This document shows positions 12,614-24,772 of a DNA stretch of 64,000 nucleotides, piece by piece (the stretch's first letter is position 1; each line of letters begins with the position of its first letter). The position numbers were made by a program, and so were the translations under genes. The stretch spans positions 124,001 through 188,000 of the forward strand of contig CAJJDP010000017.1 in assembly GCA_905182995.1 (NCBI GenBank), in the 5' to 3' direction. The notes under the pieces are model-generated. The model had not been told where the DNA came from. It did no database searches and was given only the letters and a program-made list of their open reading frames with translations. The stretch comes from Paramecium octaurelia. Lineage: Eukaryota; Ciliophora; Oligohymenophorea; Peniculida; Parameciidae.

Positions 12614-13788
12614 TCAGAATTTTGATGGTTCAGCTGTTATAGGTTCATTTGAATCATGGCTATATCCATCAAATTAGGCTTTATAGATTTATAAAATATA
12701 CCTTAAATAGAATTACGCCTAAGCATAATATCATTTTCTTTTGTATCCTACTCAGTATCCTAAGTTGACCCACCAGAATTGCTATAATTACGCGGCAAGT
12801 ATGGAGGCTGCAATTCTTTATTGAGTAATTTGTTCCATTAAAATCCGTTGAACCATGAATGATTTTTAACAGCTTCTGGATTATCAGAGCCTAATCTTTA
12901 AGCAGGTTTTCTTTGAATTAACTGAATTAATCAACATTTTAAATTTACCTAATTTGCGAAATCAGCTGCGTCTAAGGACCATGAAGTAGGTACTTCACTT
13001 TTCTTAATTTAAACTTACTTTGCTAACACACTATCTCTTATTTCTTGTCTAGATCTTCCAACATATGGTCTTCTCCCCAACATACATTCATAGACAATCA
13101 CTCCTAAGGCAAAATAATCTACAGCAATCCCATGGTTTTATCTGCACAATACTTCTGGTGCCATATATCCTGGAGTTCCACTGGTATCAGCTGAATTATC
13201 TGGTCTCCAAATTCTCGCAATACCCAAATCTGTTAATCGCAAATAGCCTTCGGAGTCAAACACCAAATTCTCTGGCTTTAAATCTCTATGAATTATTCCT
13301 TGTGAATGCAAATATTCTAAGGCTATTATGATGCAGGCACAAAAAAATTCTAAAATAAAAACTGATGTTACTTGTTTCTTCTTCTGAAAATTTTTTATTT
13401 TTGCCAATATGATATCTGAGATCTCCTCCACTTAATAAATCCATAACTAAGTATAAATTCTCTCTATCTTAGAATGCGGCAACCATATTTATTAATGATG
13501 GATGTCTAAGTTGACATAAAAGTGTCCTTTCGTTCATAACTGAAGTTACGCTTTTCTTTGCAATAATTCTAAGTTTCAAAACTTTAATTTACTTCGCCTT
13601 TGACATCATTTTCAATGCAAAATAACTTTTGTTTTTTCTTTTCTTCACCTTCCAAACTTTCCCAAATCCTCCTTTTCCTAACACCTCAATAAACTCAAAA
13701 TTGTGAACAGAAAGAACTATGAAATGTCTATTTAAGTACTTGATGAATCTGAAAAGTCTTTCTTGTCAGTAATGTTACAATTGCCCAT
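12614..13788 (-). CDS. STK32/YANK-like AGC-family Ser/Thr protein kinase
   Basis: 359 residues after four introns (13717-13739, 13350-13371, 12922-12948, 12679-12701). The start MGNC provides Gly2 and Cys4, typical of N-myristoylation plus palmitoylation. The kinase core is complete: GKGGFGKVW loop, ALK lysine, [15 protein letters not shown] (nearly the STK32 signature), HRDLKPEN catalytic loop, TDLG in place of [12 protein letters not shown], then RPAQRLG-type AGC ending. Its likely role is signalling at a membrane. The last intron uses an AAG acceptor; with it the protein ends in FDGYSHDS..., like an AGC C-terminal hydrophobic tail. Without it the frame runs on to a TGA at 12520-12522, so the 3' end is the least certain part. 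Confidence 0.85.
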
Positions 13789-14663
13789 TATTTAATTAAT
13801 TTTAAGTTATAATTCAAACTCAACGTCTTCAATTAATGCTGGATCGACTCATTAACACACTCTAAACTTCACTTTATCCATCATATCTATGAGGTCTAAA
13901 AATAATAAAAATTGTTATTCTAACAACTCAAACCATAGTCCTTGTCTCAAGGAAGTTTAGATAAAAATACAAAATGAATTTAAACATATTACTCTAATGT
14001 ATATCTAATATTTCTCAATATATCAATATTAATATAATCTACTTTAGTTTATTAATTAAAAATAAGGCAATATTCAATTTACAGCTTCAAACATTTTACG
14101 ATTTCATACTAGATGGTTAATTAATTAAGATTGCATTGAATTCTTCATATCCTCTAAGTTTTAAGCATATGTTCATTTACATAAATTTCAAATAATATTT
14201 ATAAATACTTTATACTAAAATTAATTGCAAAAGGATAAAAAGAATTTCTTTTTTTAAATAAGCGAAGTATATTTTTAGAATAATGTAATATAATCCAAAA
14301 AATTCTCTAAAATATTATTGTTTAAAATCTAAGAAAATGCAATAGTGGACTATTAAATTATGATATAGACTTAAGCCTGACAGAGCTGGCAATAATATAT
14401 AAGAATCTAATAGTGATCGTTCTAGATCTCAGTGATTTTTACGTAATTTTGTGTGATTATTAATAATTAAAGTAACTAAATATGAAGTAAACAAAAAAAA
14501 GTGTTTGACAAATAACCTCTTCTGTCGATTGATTATCTACTTATTTATATATAAAATAACAACAATGATATGACGTATAATTGGAAGTGCCTCTAATCGT
14601 TTTAGAATTATGTAAAAACGGATAAATTAAATAAAAACGAAAACTAAACAAAAAAAACAATAG
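13789..14663. other. divergent promoter region between kinase and MYB genes
   Basis: 875 nt between two divergent start codons. AT-rich, no sustained open frame; presumably holds both promoters. No motif recognised. Confidence 0.5.
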
Positions 14664-16513
14664 ATGTCTAGAGGTTAAATAATAAAATATGAGGTAGATA
14701 TGTACGAAAGCAAATCGAAAAGAAAAAACGATAAACGCAAACAAAATCAGCAATCTCCAATCGCAGATTATGAAAATGATAAAAAAAAGGTGGGCAGGTG
14801 GACACCTGAAGAGGATGAGAAGCTTTAAAAATTGATTGAAGGTTTTCTATTGAATTTTATTTGTAGAATATGGAGAAAAGAGTTGGCGAATCATAAGTGA
14901 CATGATGGAAGGTCGAAGTGCCATACAGTGTTTACATAGATGGACTAAAATACTTAAACCAGGACTGAAGAAAGGTACTTTTGGTGTGTTTATAGTTTAG
15001 GACCTTGGCAAGATGATGAGGATGAGAAGCTATTGGAATGGGTGAAGAATAATGGGCCTTGTAAATGGTCTTTATGTGCTGAAAATATTGCCGGAAGGTC
15101 AGGAAAGCAGTGCAGAGAACGATGGTTCAATAATCTCAATCCAAATGTTAAAAAAGGAGGCTGGACATCTGGTTTTTATCTAATCACTATTCGTAGAGGA
15201 GGATCATGAAATATTTAAAGGGTATCTATAGTACTCATCATCTTGGTCAAAAATTGCTAAGAACTTATCAGGTAGAACTGAAAATTCTGTTAAGAACAGG
15301 TTTTATTCCACTGTTAGAAAATTATTGGCTGATTAAGAAAAAAATGGGATATCACTTAAGGTAAATCCATTTTATTTATTTTAGATGCTTGAGGCACAAG
15401 GAGAAAATGGCACTTCTGCTTTACAGACCTTTGTCAAAGAGCATCTCTAAAAATATGAATAGCAAATGTAAATGTAAATGGAATAAGAAGAGCCCGAGTC
15501 AGATAAATCAATGTAAGATGAAAAAGTGGAAGAATCTGAAATTAAATCTGAAGATGATGATGATAGTAAATCAAGAAAGAAAATGCAAGCAGAAACATAT
15601 TAAGAATAGAACCTACTTTATAGGTTACTTAAACAATAGGGAGGACCAATAAAAAGAACTTCTTGTATGAAGGATTATTCAACAATCTATAAAAAATATA
15701 AAAAAAGGTACAACCAAAAAAAGAAAGATAAAAAATTATCAGATAAAGTTGAGAATCTAAGAAAGATGATACTTAAAAAGGAGGATTATAAAAATTCCTC
15801 AGAAGAAAAAGAATTAGATTTCTAATAAAACCTTGAACAATAATTAGCTAATTTTTCTCAATAAAAAATAGATGCCCAATCTCAAAATGGCGATTCTGAT
15901 AAAATGAATGAGTTCTAAGAAAAATTATTGGCATTCTTCAATCAACAATTAAATGAAGTGATGAAAAAATTTTATGTTGAAATGGGTGATCCTAAATAAT
16001 AAGCCAAATGGCAAATGATTCTCGCTTCTGATGATAATAATAAAATTTAATAGTAATAACAATAATAGCTATAATAATAATAATAATAACAATAATAATA
16101 ATAATAATAATAACAATAACAATAATAATTACAAGAAAGTAAAAAAAAAACTAAAAGACAAATTGCAAAGAGTGCTAAAGTCAAAGAAGAAGAAGTTGAA
16201 TAAAATTAAATGGTTATGAATACATTCCTTTAAAAATTTAATCATCTTGGTTAAATTGGAATCACTCAATTAGGGTACCATTCTAATTATATATTTTAGA
16301 GCTAATGTAAATGAGGGGAAAAATGAAACTGAAAATTAAATGGTTTAGGATGCTAAAATTGATTAAAAAATGATGTTCCTTATTAGTTAGTTACACACTT
16401 TAGAGAATATGTTAGGCGATACAAAAAAGGAATTCAGCAGATTGGAAGCTAGTCTTTATGAAAAAATCAACAATACTTCATTTCACTCTAATAATTCGAG
16501 TGAAAAGAACTGA
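14664..16513 (+). CDS. three-repeat MYB DNA-binding protein
   Basis: 574 residues after five introns (14842-14866, 14975-15000, 15172-15196, 15361-15384, 16275-16299). Three consecutive MYB repeats begin near residue 49: GRWTPEEDEKL... SWRIISDMM.GRS..QCLHRW; KGPWQDDEDEKLLEWV... KWSLCAENIAGRSGKQCRERW; KGGWTSEEDHEIFKGY... WSKIAKNLSGRTENSVKNRF. This R1R2R3 layout matches animal c-Myb and plant 3R-MYB regulators of cell-cycle genes. The C-terminal part is acidic, Q-rich and coiled-coil, with a polyglutamine tract from TAA/CAA repeats at about 16045-16130. Introns 1 and 3 start with GTTTT instead of GTA. Expected nuclear transcription factor. Confidence 0.9.
16045..16130 (+). repeat. TAA/CAA microsatellite encoding polyglutamine
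   Basis: Triplet run inside the MYB gene, read as Gln. In other frames it gives poly-Asn, which is not the true frame. Confidence 0.85.
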
Positions 16514-17015
16514 TACTTAATTATTGTTATTTAAATTCTTTGATTATGTGTCAGCCATATAAAAATACTAAAGTTTTCTTTATTTCTTTAACCATTATCT
16601 CAATTCTATCATACTTATATCGAGATGTATGTTTGGTTGTAACCAAAAGATGTGGTTTTTAAGTTTCTTTTTTCAACATTGTTACATTAACTCAATTAGT
16701 ACTTCAACAGAAGTTTTTTTCTTTTAAGAAATCCTACTTTTGGCAATTGCTTTATAGCACTAGATTTAGCTTTTGTATAAATATAAATTAAATTTCTTAT
16801 AAAAATTAGTATTTTTTATTTATACGAAAGGTTAATAGAAGGATATACCTGTATATGTATATTACCTATAAAGAATTGATATAATACCAAAACCATTAGT
16901 TGAGTCACAAGTAGATTTTATTAAGGAGTAGGTTTTATCATGTTTGGATTTACAAAAAACCTTATTTTTTTTATTATTTAGAGATATATTGAAACGAAAC
17001 TTATATAATAAAACT
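16514..17015. other. convergent intergenic region, nothing seen
   Basis: Between the 3' ends of the MYB and cyclin genes. T-rich, no sustained open frame or RNA-like fold recognised. Confidence 0.5.
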
Positions 17016-17856
17016 TCAAATCTTTTGTTTTGGAGTCCTTTAATGAGGTAAATCTTTGTTTTTGGTAATCTTTTTGTTTATTTTTTAATTTCTTAATTTA
17101 CTTTTAGAATCTTCATTTTCTTATTTACCTATTTCTATTTCTTAAGCCTTGAGTATTTTATTATGTATATTTTTGGATAGTTTAAGAATCCTCTCAGTAA
17201 ATTAGATTGAATGTTCCTGAAGATATGCAACAATTGCTAGAGCAAGTTCTATATGAGAATGTTTGTAAATATCGAAATCTACATTAATTAAAAATATTAC
17301 CTAGGAGAATAAACATTAATAAACTCTAGACATTTTCATTTATTTCAATATTCATTGCCAATAGATAATCTGATGAGGTAATGTAGTTTAGTTGAAACCC
17401 CATAACTTTGATTATCTACTCTTCCATTTCATCGTACTCTCTCTTCTAGTATAGATTCTGACCATTAGAATCATATAAATTAATCTAACTCACAGTTTCT
17501 GTTTCATTAAACTATAATTTGTTTCCATTTTTACTTTAGTTGCTAAAGAATAAGCTGAAATTCCTAGTAACTGTAGGTATTCCTAAGTTATCTTAAAATA
17601 ATTAAGATAAGAATCAATATATATGACTGCCAGTTCTATAGTTTTTAGAGAATGTCTAAATTACGAAGCTTACTAATTATAATTGAATATAGATACGGCA
17701 ACAATCCATTAAACGAGAATATCTCTTCTACATATGCCTTACGAATCATTCTAATAGAATTCATTCAATTGATTTATTGGTTTAGACTAAGAAATTTAAA
17801 AAGACAGATACTTTTTCTCGAATTAATAAATCTCTTATTTGAGAAGAATAAAGCAT
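17016..17856 (-). CDS. cyclin
   Basis: 248 residues after removing four introns (17787-17811, 17673-17696, 17512-17534, 17279-17300), each of which restores one continuous frame. The N-terminal cyclin box runs from about residue 30 to 135: RRDILVQWIVAQASQF, then TIELAVIYIDSYL, then YLQLLGISAYSLATKFNE, then EYDEMEEQIIKVMGFQLNYIT. Each block sits where the cyclin fold has its helices, including the Lys of the A-K motif. A second helical part (HIELALAIVAYL) resembles the C-terminal cyclin fold but is short, and the tail is Lys-rich. The protein should bind and activate a cyclin-dependent kinase; the subtype (A/B-like by the box) is uncertain. Confidence 0.85.
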
Positions 17857-18944
17857 TCTGATTTATTATCTAAATAATAATAATAAATCATTTTCCACTT
17901 AAAATTCAAATTTATAGATAAAAATTAAGGAGGGTCTTAATATTTTATTGAATCAAAGTCAAATTACAAAGTTCATGAAAAATGTGTACTTATATTTATC
18001 CTCTCATTGGCTTTGTGATTATTTCTAACGGCACAGTCTGTAGACTACCTTAGGATTTGAATTACAAATTAGAAAATCAACTTCTTTATTTAAAATTGCT
18101 ATGAGATAACTAAATATCCTAATTAATGGTAATATATATTTTTAAAGTTAAATATTTTTGTGTATTAATTAAATATATATTTATTAATTGATAGACTTTA
18201 AATTACAAAAATTATTGTATTTCAGAAAGTTATTAGTTTAAATTCTATTAAGTTTAGTTTTTGAACGACACTCTTATTAAATTTAATTAGATATAAATTA
18301 TCTAATATAAAATGAGATGTTTTTCATTGAATTTCAAGAATTAAGACTTAATTGCAAAAGATTTTGAGATATAATTATTTAAGAATTAACAAATTGAAAT
18401 TAAAATTTTTTTTAATAATAATTCATATAAAGAGAAATATATATTCATTAATTATAAATTAATTCATAATATAATACAAAATAAAATATAATATCAATTG
18501 AAGTTATAGAAGTAGTCTTTAAATGAACCATTCAGACATTCTAAAATTACATTCAACTATTTTGGGAAATCTAAAGAAAAATGCTAAAATTTTGTTGCTC
18601 ACTGCAATATTATTAGGATCAACACAATTTAAGAGCATGTAATGATTTTTATATTAATGCTTAATAATATTCCAAATAAATTGTTTAATTATTTGGAATA
18701 TTATTTCATAATTTCTTAAATTTCAGAAAACTAGATTATTTTAGGAACAATATTTAACATGTTTTGCTTTTAAAACAGTCAACTTGTTTATTGATTTATA
18801 TATATTAGTCTTCAATCTGAAAATATCTAATTTTCTATCGATACTATCCCAATATGTAAGTGAATATTTTGATTTTATTAATAATATTAATAATAAATAT
18901 AGAGGTGAAGTAAGTATTCATGATAAGTATATAATATTATATAA
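17857..18944. other. intergenic region with a long hairpin
   Basis: About 1.1 kb upstream of the cyclin with no gene recognised. It holds a perfect inverted repeat at 18663-18705, listed separately. Confidence 0.5.
18663..18705. repeat. perfect 17-bp inverted repeat, 9-nt loop
   Basis: Arm 1 (18663-18679) is AATAATATTCCAAATAA. Arm 2 (18689-18705) is its exact reverse complement. The loop is 9 nt. Function unknown; a hairpin in RNA or DNA is possible. Confidence 0.8.
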
Positions 18945-19005
18945 AATAAAAGATATATAAATTATTTGTGATTCATAAATTTTTTGATTGAATATTATAA
19001 TAATT

Positions 19006-20395
19006 TCAACAAAATAATTTATTTTCTTCAATACTGAATAATTTTTATTGTAAAAACTTGGATGTTAATGAGTTGATTAGACTATTGATTTTGAATACAT
19101 TGTCATCATTTCTTAATTCACCAATTAATACCATTTCAGCAGCAATTAAATAAGTTAGATCAACTGGATAAGCATGATCTAAACCTTTTATCTTATAATG
19201 TTCAATGGATGTATTGAAATCTAAAAAGTCCTTTAGTAATTTAGGATCAAAACATTCTTATTTAACTCTAACTTTATTTTTACTAAGAATCAATGTTTTA
19301 GATTTGATTTATTTATGCATTTATTCTTAAGTAAATGGGAATAACCATGGATCATAAGCAATAACATTATCAACATTGACTTCTTAAGCAACTCTAAGAA
19401 CAGTGGCACCTCCAAATGAATGACCAATTAAATTAATTGATAAAGGTTAAAATCAAAGAATACATCTTTAATTTGATTTGATTTCAAAGTATTAATTAAT
19501 TATTAAACTTATTCAGTTCTCCATTTTAAATGAGATGATCTAATTTTTTAATATTTTTCAATTGTATCTGGATGATTACCAGTATTATATATTTTTGTTG
19601 CTTTAATATCCCAAGGATATACTAATTCATAATGTTATAATGAAAATACAACATAACCTTCACTTGCTAATTATTAACATAATGCTGTATATGCATTTCT
19701 ATGTTATGAAAATCCATGACTAAATATAATTACATCTAATTCTTCTTTTAATAATGGCTATTCAACACTTGCTGTAAAATTAATAAAACTATATTAAATT
19801 ATATTAATTACTTTAAGAAACCCAATCCAATATCAAATACCCATTCAGATGGAACCCATTTAGTTTATAAAACTGATATTTCATACAATTATTTAGCAAA
19901 TTTATTATCAGGTAACCATTTAAATTCAATATCTTCTTATTAATTATCAACACATGGATAATAAACAGATGCATCAGTTTAATAAGTATCATGTAATTTA
20001 ATTTGTTTATAACAAGTTCTATAATTACCTGTAGTCTTTGGAAATTAATAAACAGGATAACTTATTAAAGTATAAATATATAAAATTGTTAATACAGCTG
20101 CTACTTTACATAATATTTTATCTGCAAATTATAATGCCTATTAATATTAAATGATTGAATACTCTATCAAAAATAAAGAATATGCATGCTGCCATAATAA
20201 TAATGGAATTGAATCTAAATCCTTCAAAAAAGTATTTCAATATTAACCAAATACATAATCCAAAGAAACCAAATAAATCAAAATATGAATTGTGATTAGC
20301 ATGACTATTTCTATACAATTTATTTATGAATTATACTTTTTCACAGGTCCAACATTATCTAAATCCACTAATTTTATTGAATTGGTAATATCACT
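19006..20395 (-). pseudogene. second copy of the PAF-acetylhydrolase-like lipase, frameshifted
   Basis: Near-identical to the lipase gene at 2601-4066, including intron positions and the stop, but not functional. Homology ends near 20395, before the start codon of the parent, so the N-terminus is missing. One A is lost near 20371 in the first exon, and one base is lost near 19448 just before the GHSFGG nucleophile elbow, which puts the catalytic Ser out of frame. Duplicated 3' flank (about 18950-19005) is included. Confidence 0.85.
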
Positions 20396-20472
20396 ATTTT
20401 ACAATTCAATAAAACTATATACTATAGAATAAAAACTTTTAAATATTATTTTTGATTGTTGTAGAGTTAAAG

Positions 20473-21247
20473 TCAAATAAAATAGATTCGATAGACTTTT
20501 TATTTTTTAATGTAAGATTTTTTACCTTATACAATTAATTCTAGCTGCTATATTTTCGAGATTTGTTTCAAAAACCATTTAAGGGATATATTTGTATTTT
20601 TGCTACGTTATTATTCTTTCAGCTTTAAAGGCTATCTCTAGAATCTCTTATGGAATTGGAGAGCCTTTATTGGTGATAATTTTGGCCTAATACCAAGTTA
20701 TGCAGTATATGCTTTAGTTCTACTGAATTTATGCTGGGATAATCTATTTCCATTTGGAAGTTATTGATCCATAAAAACAAGCATAGGTTGTCTTTTTAAG
20801 ATCTCTTACAGTTGATAATACCCTAAAGGACGACTCTCATTTTCAGTTTATATTTTTTTCCAATCAAAGTGAATTGCATATATTATTTGTAAACTCTCTC
20901 ATTATTCCATCGTTAAATTCTAATTTTTAATCCAACTCTGTGAGTGGTTTTTAAACTAAGAATTCTTTTTCAATATTTAATTAAATTGTTTTATCATGGT
21001 GACACAAATGAGTTAAGCTGCACCATAACTTTCAATTTATTACCTTTAAGATGTTTTGGAAGTATTGAAAGTTGTTCTATCAGAAATATGTTCACTATTT
21101 TTTATTATATGTTCTTGAAAAAGTTCCTTTTTGTCTATCCCTTTAGATTCCTAGTTCATCTTTAAATGGAATAAATCCAATGCCTTCTTGTTCTGCTTTA
21201 TCCTATAAAAATATTAAAGGCTTCATTTAATTTATTTATAATTTCAT
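20473..21247 (-). other. unrecognised open frames, possible decayed gene
   Basis: Two minus-strand frames look protein-like: 21092-21247 (51 codons from an ATG at 21247, containing GIGFIPFKDELGIQRDRQ) and 20473-20898 (141 codons after a TGA, containing SRPLGYYQLQEILKRQP and LGIRPKLSPIKALQ). I could not join them with confident introns. Could be a broken gene or a gene whose introns I failed to find. No family recognised. Confidence 0.3.
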
Positions 21248-21390
21248 TTTTAGATGCTATTTAAGTAAATAAGCAATTTAAGTAGTATAGTACAACTCTT
21301 ATTGGTCAAAATTAATAGATCAACATTTAAGAGATTAAAAAAAATTAAACATATCACTGCAATTTACTTAAGTGATGACAATATCCTCTT

Positions 21391-22216
21391 TCATTTAGAA
21401 CCAGTTAAACTTACAAAAAGAATAATTATGTTGAAAAATAAAAGTTCAGTTTTTTAATGATCTAATGCTTGTATTAGAAAATAATCTAATATTGTTTTAT
21501 AATTATAAGAATCTTAAAACTAAATAGATTAAATAATATTATTAATTGAGTTCTATTTAAAGAAAAAGTAAATAAATAATTTATATATTGAAGAATCACA
21601 ATATATTAAATATAAGAAAGAATAAATTAAGGAAATTTGACTGTGTTTAGAAAATTAATTATAATATATAAATTATGAAAAGCAAATATTAAAACTAAAC
21701 AAAAATACAATAAAGAGATATATAAAGAATATTTTAAACAAAACTATAAATATCAAATACTCATTAATTTGATGAGCATTAGAATCTCTTTACCTTAATT
21801 TCAAAAAATGTTCTTTAATTCTAGGTTTGGTGAACAAGTCTATATATTTTTTATTTCTTTAGTATTTATTGACCATCAATCCATAAATGATGTGAATTTC
21901 ATCAACAGATTTATGAAATTCTTTATAAGCGTAATATCGAATATCCCACATTAGATCAGAATATTAGTATGCATTTTAATTACAGATCTTACAAAAAAAT
22001 AGTTAATTATTGTTAATCTAATCTTCAAATTCCTTTAATTCAAAACATTCTTTCAAATGCAAACAACGATTGGTTATTACCTAAATAATAAATAATGATT
22101 ACAGGATTTTCATATTATTATCCATTGAGTTATTTTAATTTTATTGTATCCAACTAGATATTTTCAAGATTTTTATTGTTATTAATTTCAGGGTAATCGC
22201 TTGTCCTTTAATGCAT
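21391..22216 (-). pseudogene. 5' stub of the SP-RING-like multi-module gene
   Basis: Starts with the same ATG context as the gene at 8676 and keeps the 22-nt intron (22081-22102) and the whole first A module (RCLH..ECFELKE ... C.ICNQ). Identity to the parent stops near 21770, after about 140 codons. The frame then runs on into unrelated AT-rich sequence to a TGA at 21391-21393 (267 codons in total), so the 3' part is probably not real coding. Best read as a truncated tandem copy. Confidence 0.7.
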
Positions 22217-22304
22217 TTTTAGTGCTATTCTTTTATTTTTTTTTTAATAATTATATAATATATATTAATACTTTAAAAAGAGATCAAAAAAAGGAATTTT
22301 TACA

Positions 22305-22430
22305 AAATTATTAATAATTATGGAATTGATGAATCTAATCGAAATTACTAATTTATTCCTCTTTGGTTAATTCGTACTACTTTGATGACAAAATTGTTTT
22401 TGAAAAATTGTTATTTAATTTTTAAGTAAA
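22305..22430. repeat. spacer repeat between two zinc-module gene copies
   Basis: Reverse-strand relative of 8410-8530 and 12285-12440. Here it lies between the 3' end of one zinc-module gene (22525) and the start of the next (22216), the layout expected at a tandem-array junction. Confidence 0.6.
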
Positions 22431-22524
22431 TTACAAATTGCATATCTATAATAAATGAATATTATCTATAGATTTATTGCGCATCTTAATAAATTATCTT
22501 TTGTCCAATTATATAATATTTATA

Positions 22525-24655
22525 TCAAATACTCATTCTTATAAAAAATTCCATTGGACCAATGAAACGAAGACCAAGATGTAGTTCTAAAGTAATATTA
22601 TTAACTCTAAAACCATATTATTTTAATTTTTTATTAATATGGTAATTGAAATTATACATTAAGTGTTCCATATCTGCGTGTACACCTTATTTGTCTAATA
22701 TAATTGGGATTTGCATAATTTCCGTTTTAATAGCAAATAAATTAAATTTATACCCTGAAATTTCAGATCTTCTAAATATGCTTTGATACTCCTCATCTGA
22801 CCTCAAATCCAAAAAACTACCATTTTTCCTTTCAAAATTAATATTAGGAATGATAATCATTCCTTATAGATTGAAAGTAGGAATTCTATTATTTACCACT
22901 AAACTATCTCTCTCTGTATCAGCAAATCTATAAGTAAAGCTATTCTCATTTTAGTTATTATGTTAGATTTGATGATATTTATTTAAAGCTTCTTAAAAGG
23001 CTTCATGAAACTAGATTTATCCTGCGATGGACTTAATGGGATTTTTATTACAATAGTTGCATCTACATAAGATAAGTCCTTAATTCTCTAAATCAAAGTT
23101 AATTTTGGTTAATTCTTGATAAAATGATTTAAAATCAACAATGTTTCTTTCAGGACATTTTTACAGAATTAAAGGTTATTTAATTCTCAATTCTATATTA
23201 ACTATACAAAACAGTTGCCTGAATACAACCTATCTATCTGGTAATCTTGCAACAAAATTCTCTCTTTTAATTATGTATCTATCCTAAAATTCTTACAGCA
23301 AATATTATTCACCTTGATAATTAAAAATTTTGGTATTTTAAATAATAGGCATATACTAATACATGTATGAAAGCATATTTGAATCTAAATATATGTAATT
23401 TTAAATATTCATTTTAAAAATTTATTTGCTTAATTATTAATTGCATAATGGACAAGTATAACCTTTTTTTGGATACATATTTTGTTAATAATTAAAATGT
23501 GCAATATAACTTCTGATATCCATACAAACTTCTAAATTTGTACAAAGTTTACATCTTACTGGATATTCAATAACAAATTATGTGAATTTGTCTATCATAT
23601 TTACTTAATAATTTCTGTATCTGTATAAAACCAATTATTTGCTTATCTTTTAATCTTCTTAAAGAAGACCTCCTTGACTCACTACAATTGTCTATTGTTA
23701 TATTATTTTATGGAATTCTTTGTATTGCATTTTTGTTTATAAATCTGGATGTTATTAATAGAATTAAAAAATGAATGGATCTACAACTTTGCCATCTATT
23801 TTATTTATAACCTCTTCAATATTTTAGGTTTATTTATTATAGTAAAATTTGAAAGAGCTAGGATTACTCTTTTTGATGACATTTAATAAATCCAAATCCA
23901 CAGATATGCCTGAAAATAATTATTAGATATCAAGTATTTTATCTTATTCATCTATTTCATAACTTTTTTCATAGTTTTTATGAGCAATTCTTAATTGATT
24001 TGAACATCCTGGTTGTTTGCATTTAAAATATTGTATTTTTTTTCTATTTTAATCTTAAAAGTATAATAAACTAGTTAATTCATAGCATTCATAATGTTGA
24101 CATCTTCTTATTCTAACAGGGATATTGATTTTCACTTTATCTAACAAACAAAAACACCAATAAATTATTTTATTATTGTTATTTTAATTTTATTATTATA
24201 TATCTCTTCTGATTAATGATACAATAGACATATCATTCTCCACACTATTGAACATTTGTTGAAATTGATTTACATATTCAGTCGAAGTAAAAAAATTCAA
24301 ATATTTAGTTTTATTTCTCTAATATTTATTAACCATGATTCCTTTAATTATTGTTACATCTTCAACATATTCATTAAATTCAATATAAGCTTAAACTCTC
24401 CAATCTTAAACAAAATCATTTTCACTATATGCTTATTAATTACAATGTGGGCATTAATAATGTTTTTTTTATCGAATTTCTTACACAGCTTCTTCTAATT
24501 CAAAGCATATGTTTCTATGAAAGCAATGTTTAGTTAAAGTCTATGTCATATTATATTATTACTGGATTTCTATATCTAATTCTGCTGATGACATTTAATA
24601 TAGAACATGTGTCAAAAATAATCGTATTCAAGGTTTAATTAATAAATTATTACAT
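22525..24655 (-). CDS. SP-RING-like zinc-module protein, single A-B-C set
   Basis: 702 residues with one 22-nt intron (24541-24562), at the same place as the second intron of the gene at 8676. It aligns to the second half of that protein: module A (TKHCFHRN.CFELEE ... CPHCNQ), module B (PVRIRRCQHYECYELTSLLY ... C...C), module C (EYPVRCKLCTN ... CPLCNQ) and the Cys-containing tail. The frame is intact to TGA. The proposed start (ATG at 24655) gives a 31-residue leader unlike the parent, so the 5' end may be truncated or use another start. The ending differs from the parent after about 22850. Probably a functional, shorter paralog. Confidence 0.7.
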
Positions 24656-24772
24656 ACAAAAAAAAATATAACAATTAATTAACTATTCATAAAAAATAAT
24701 TAAGCGTGAGATAAGAAAACATGATTATATTTCAAAAAAGAATGAATAGCATTTAAAATAGAATCTAATTAT

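Noticed and set aside
13000..13030. GTAAGT start of an intron in the kinase
   Set aside because: Reading through gives the conserved AGC sequence ([14 protein letters not shown]), so this GT is not used.
16031..16219. Poly-Asn protein
   Set aside because: It is an out-of-frame reading of the polyglutamine tract of the MYB gene.
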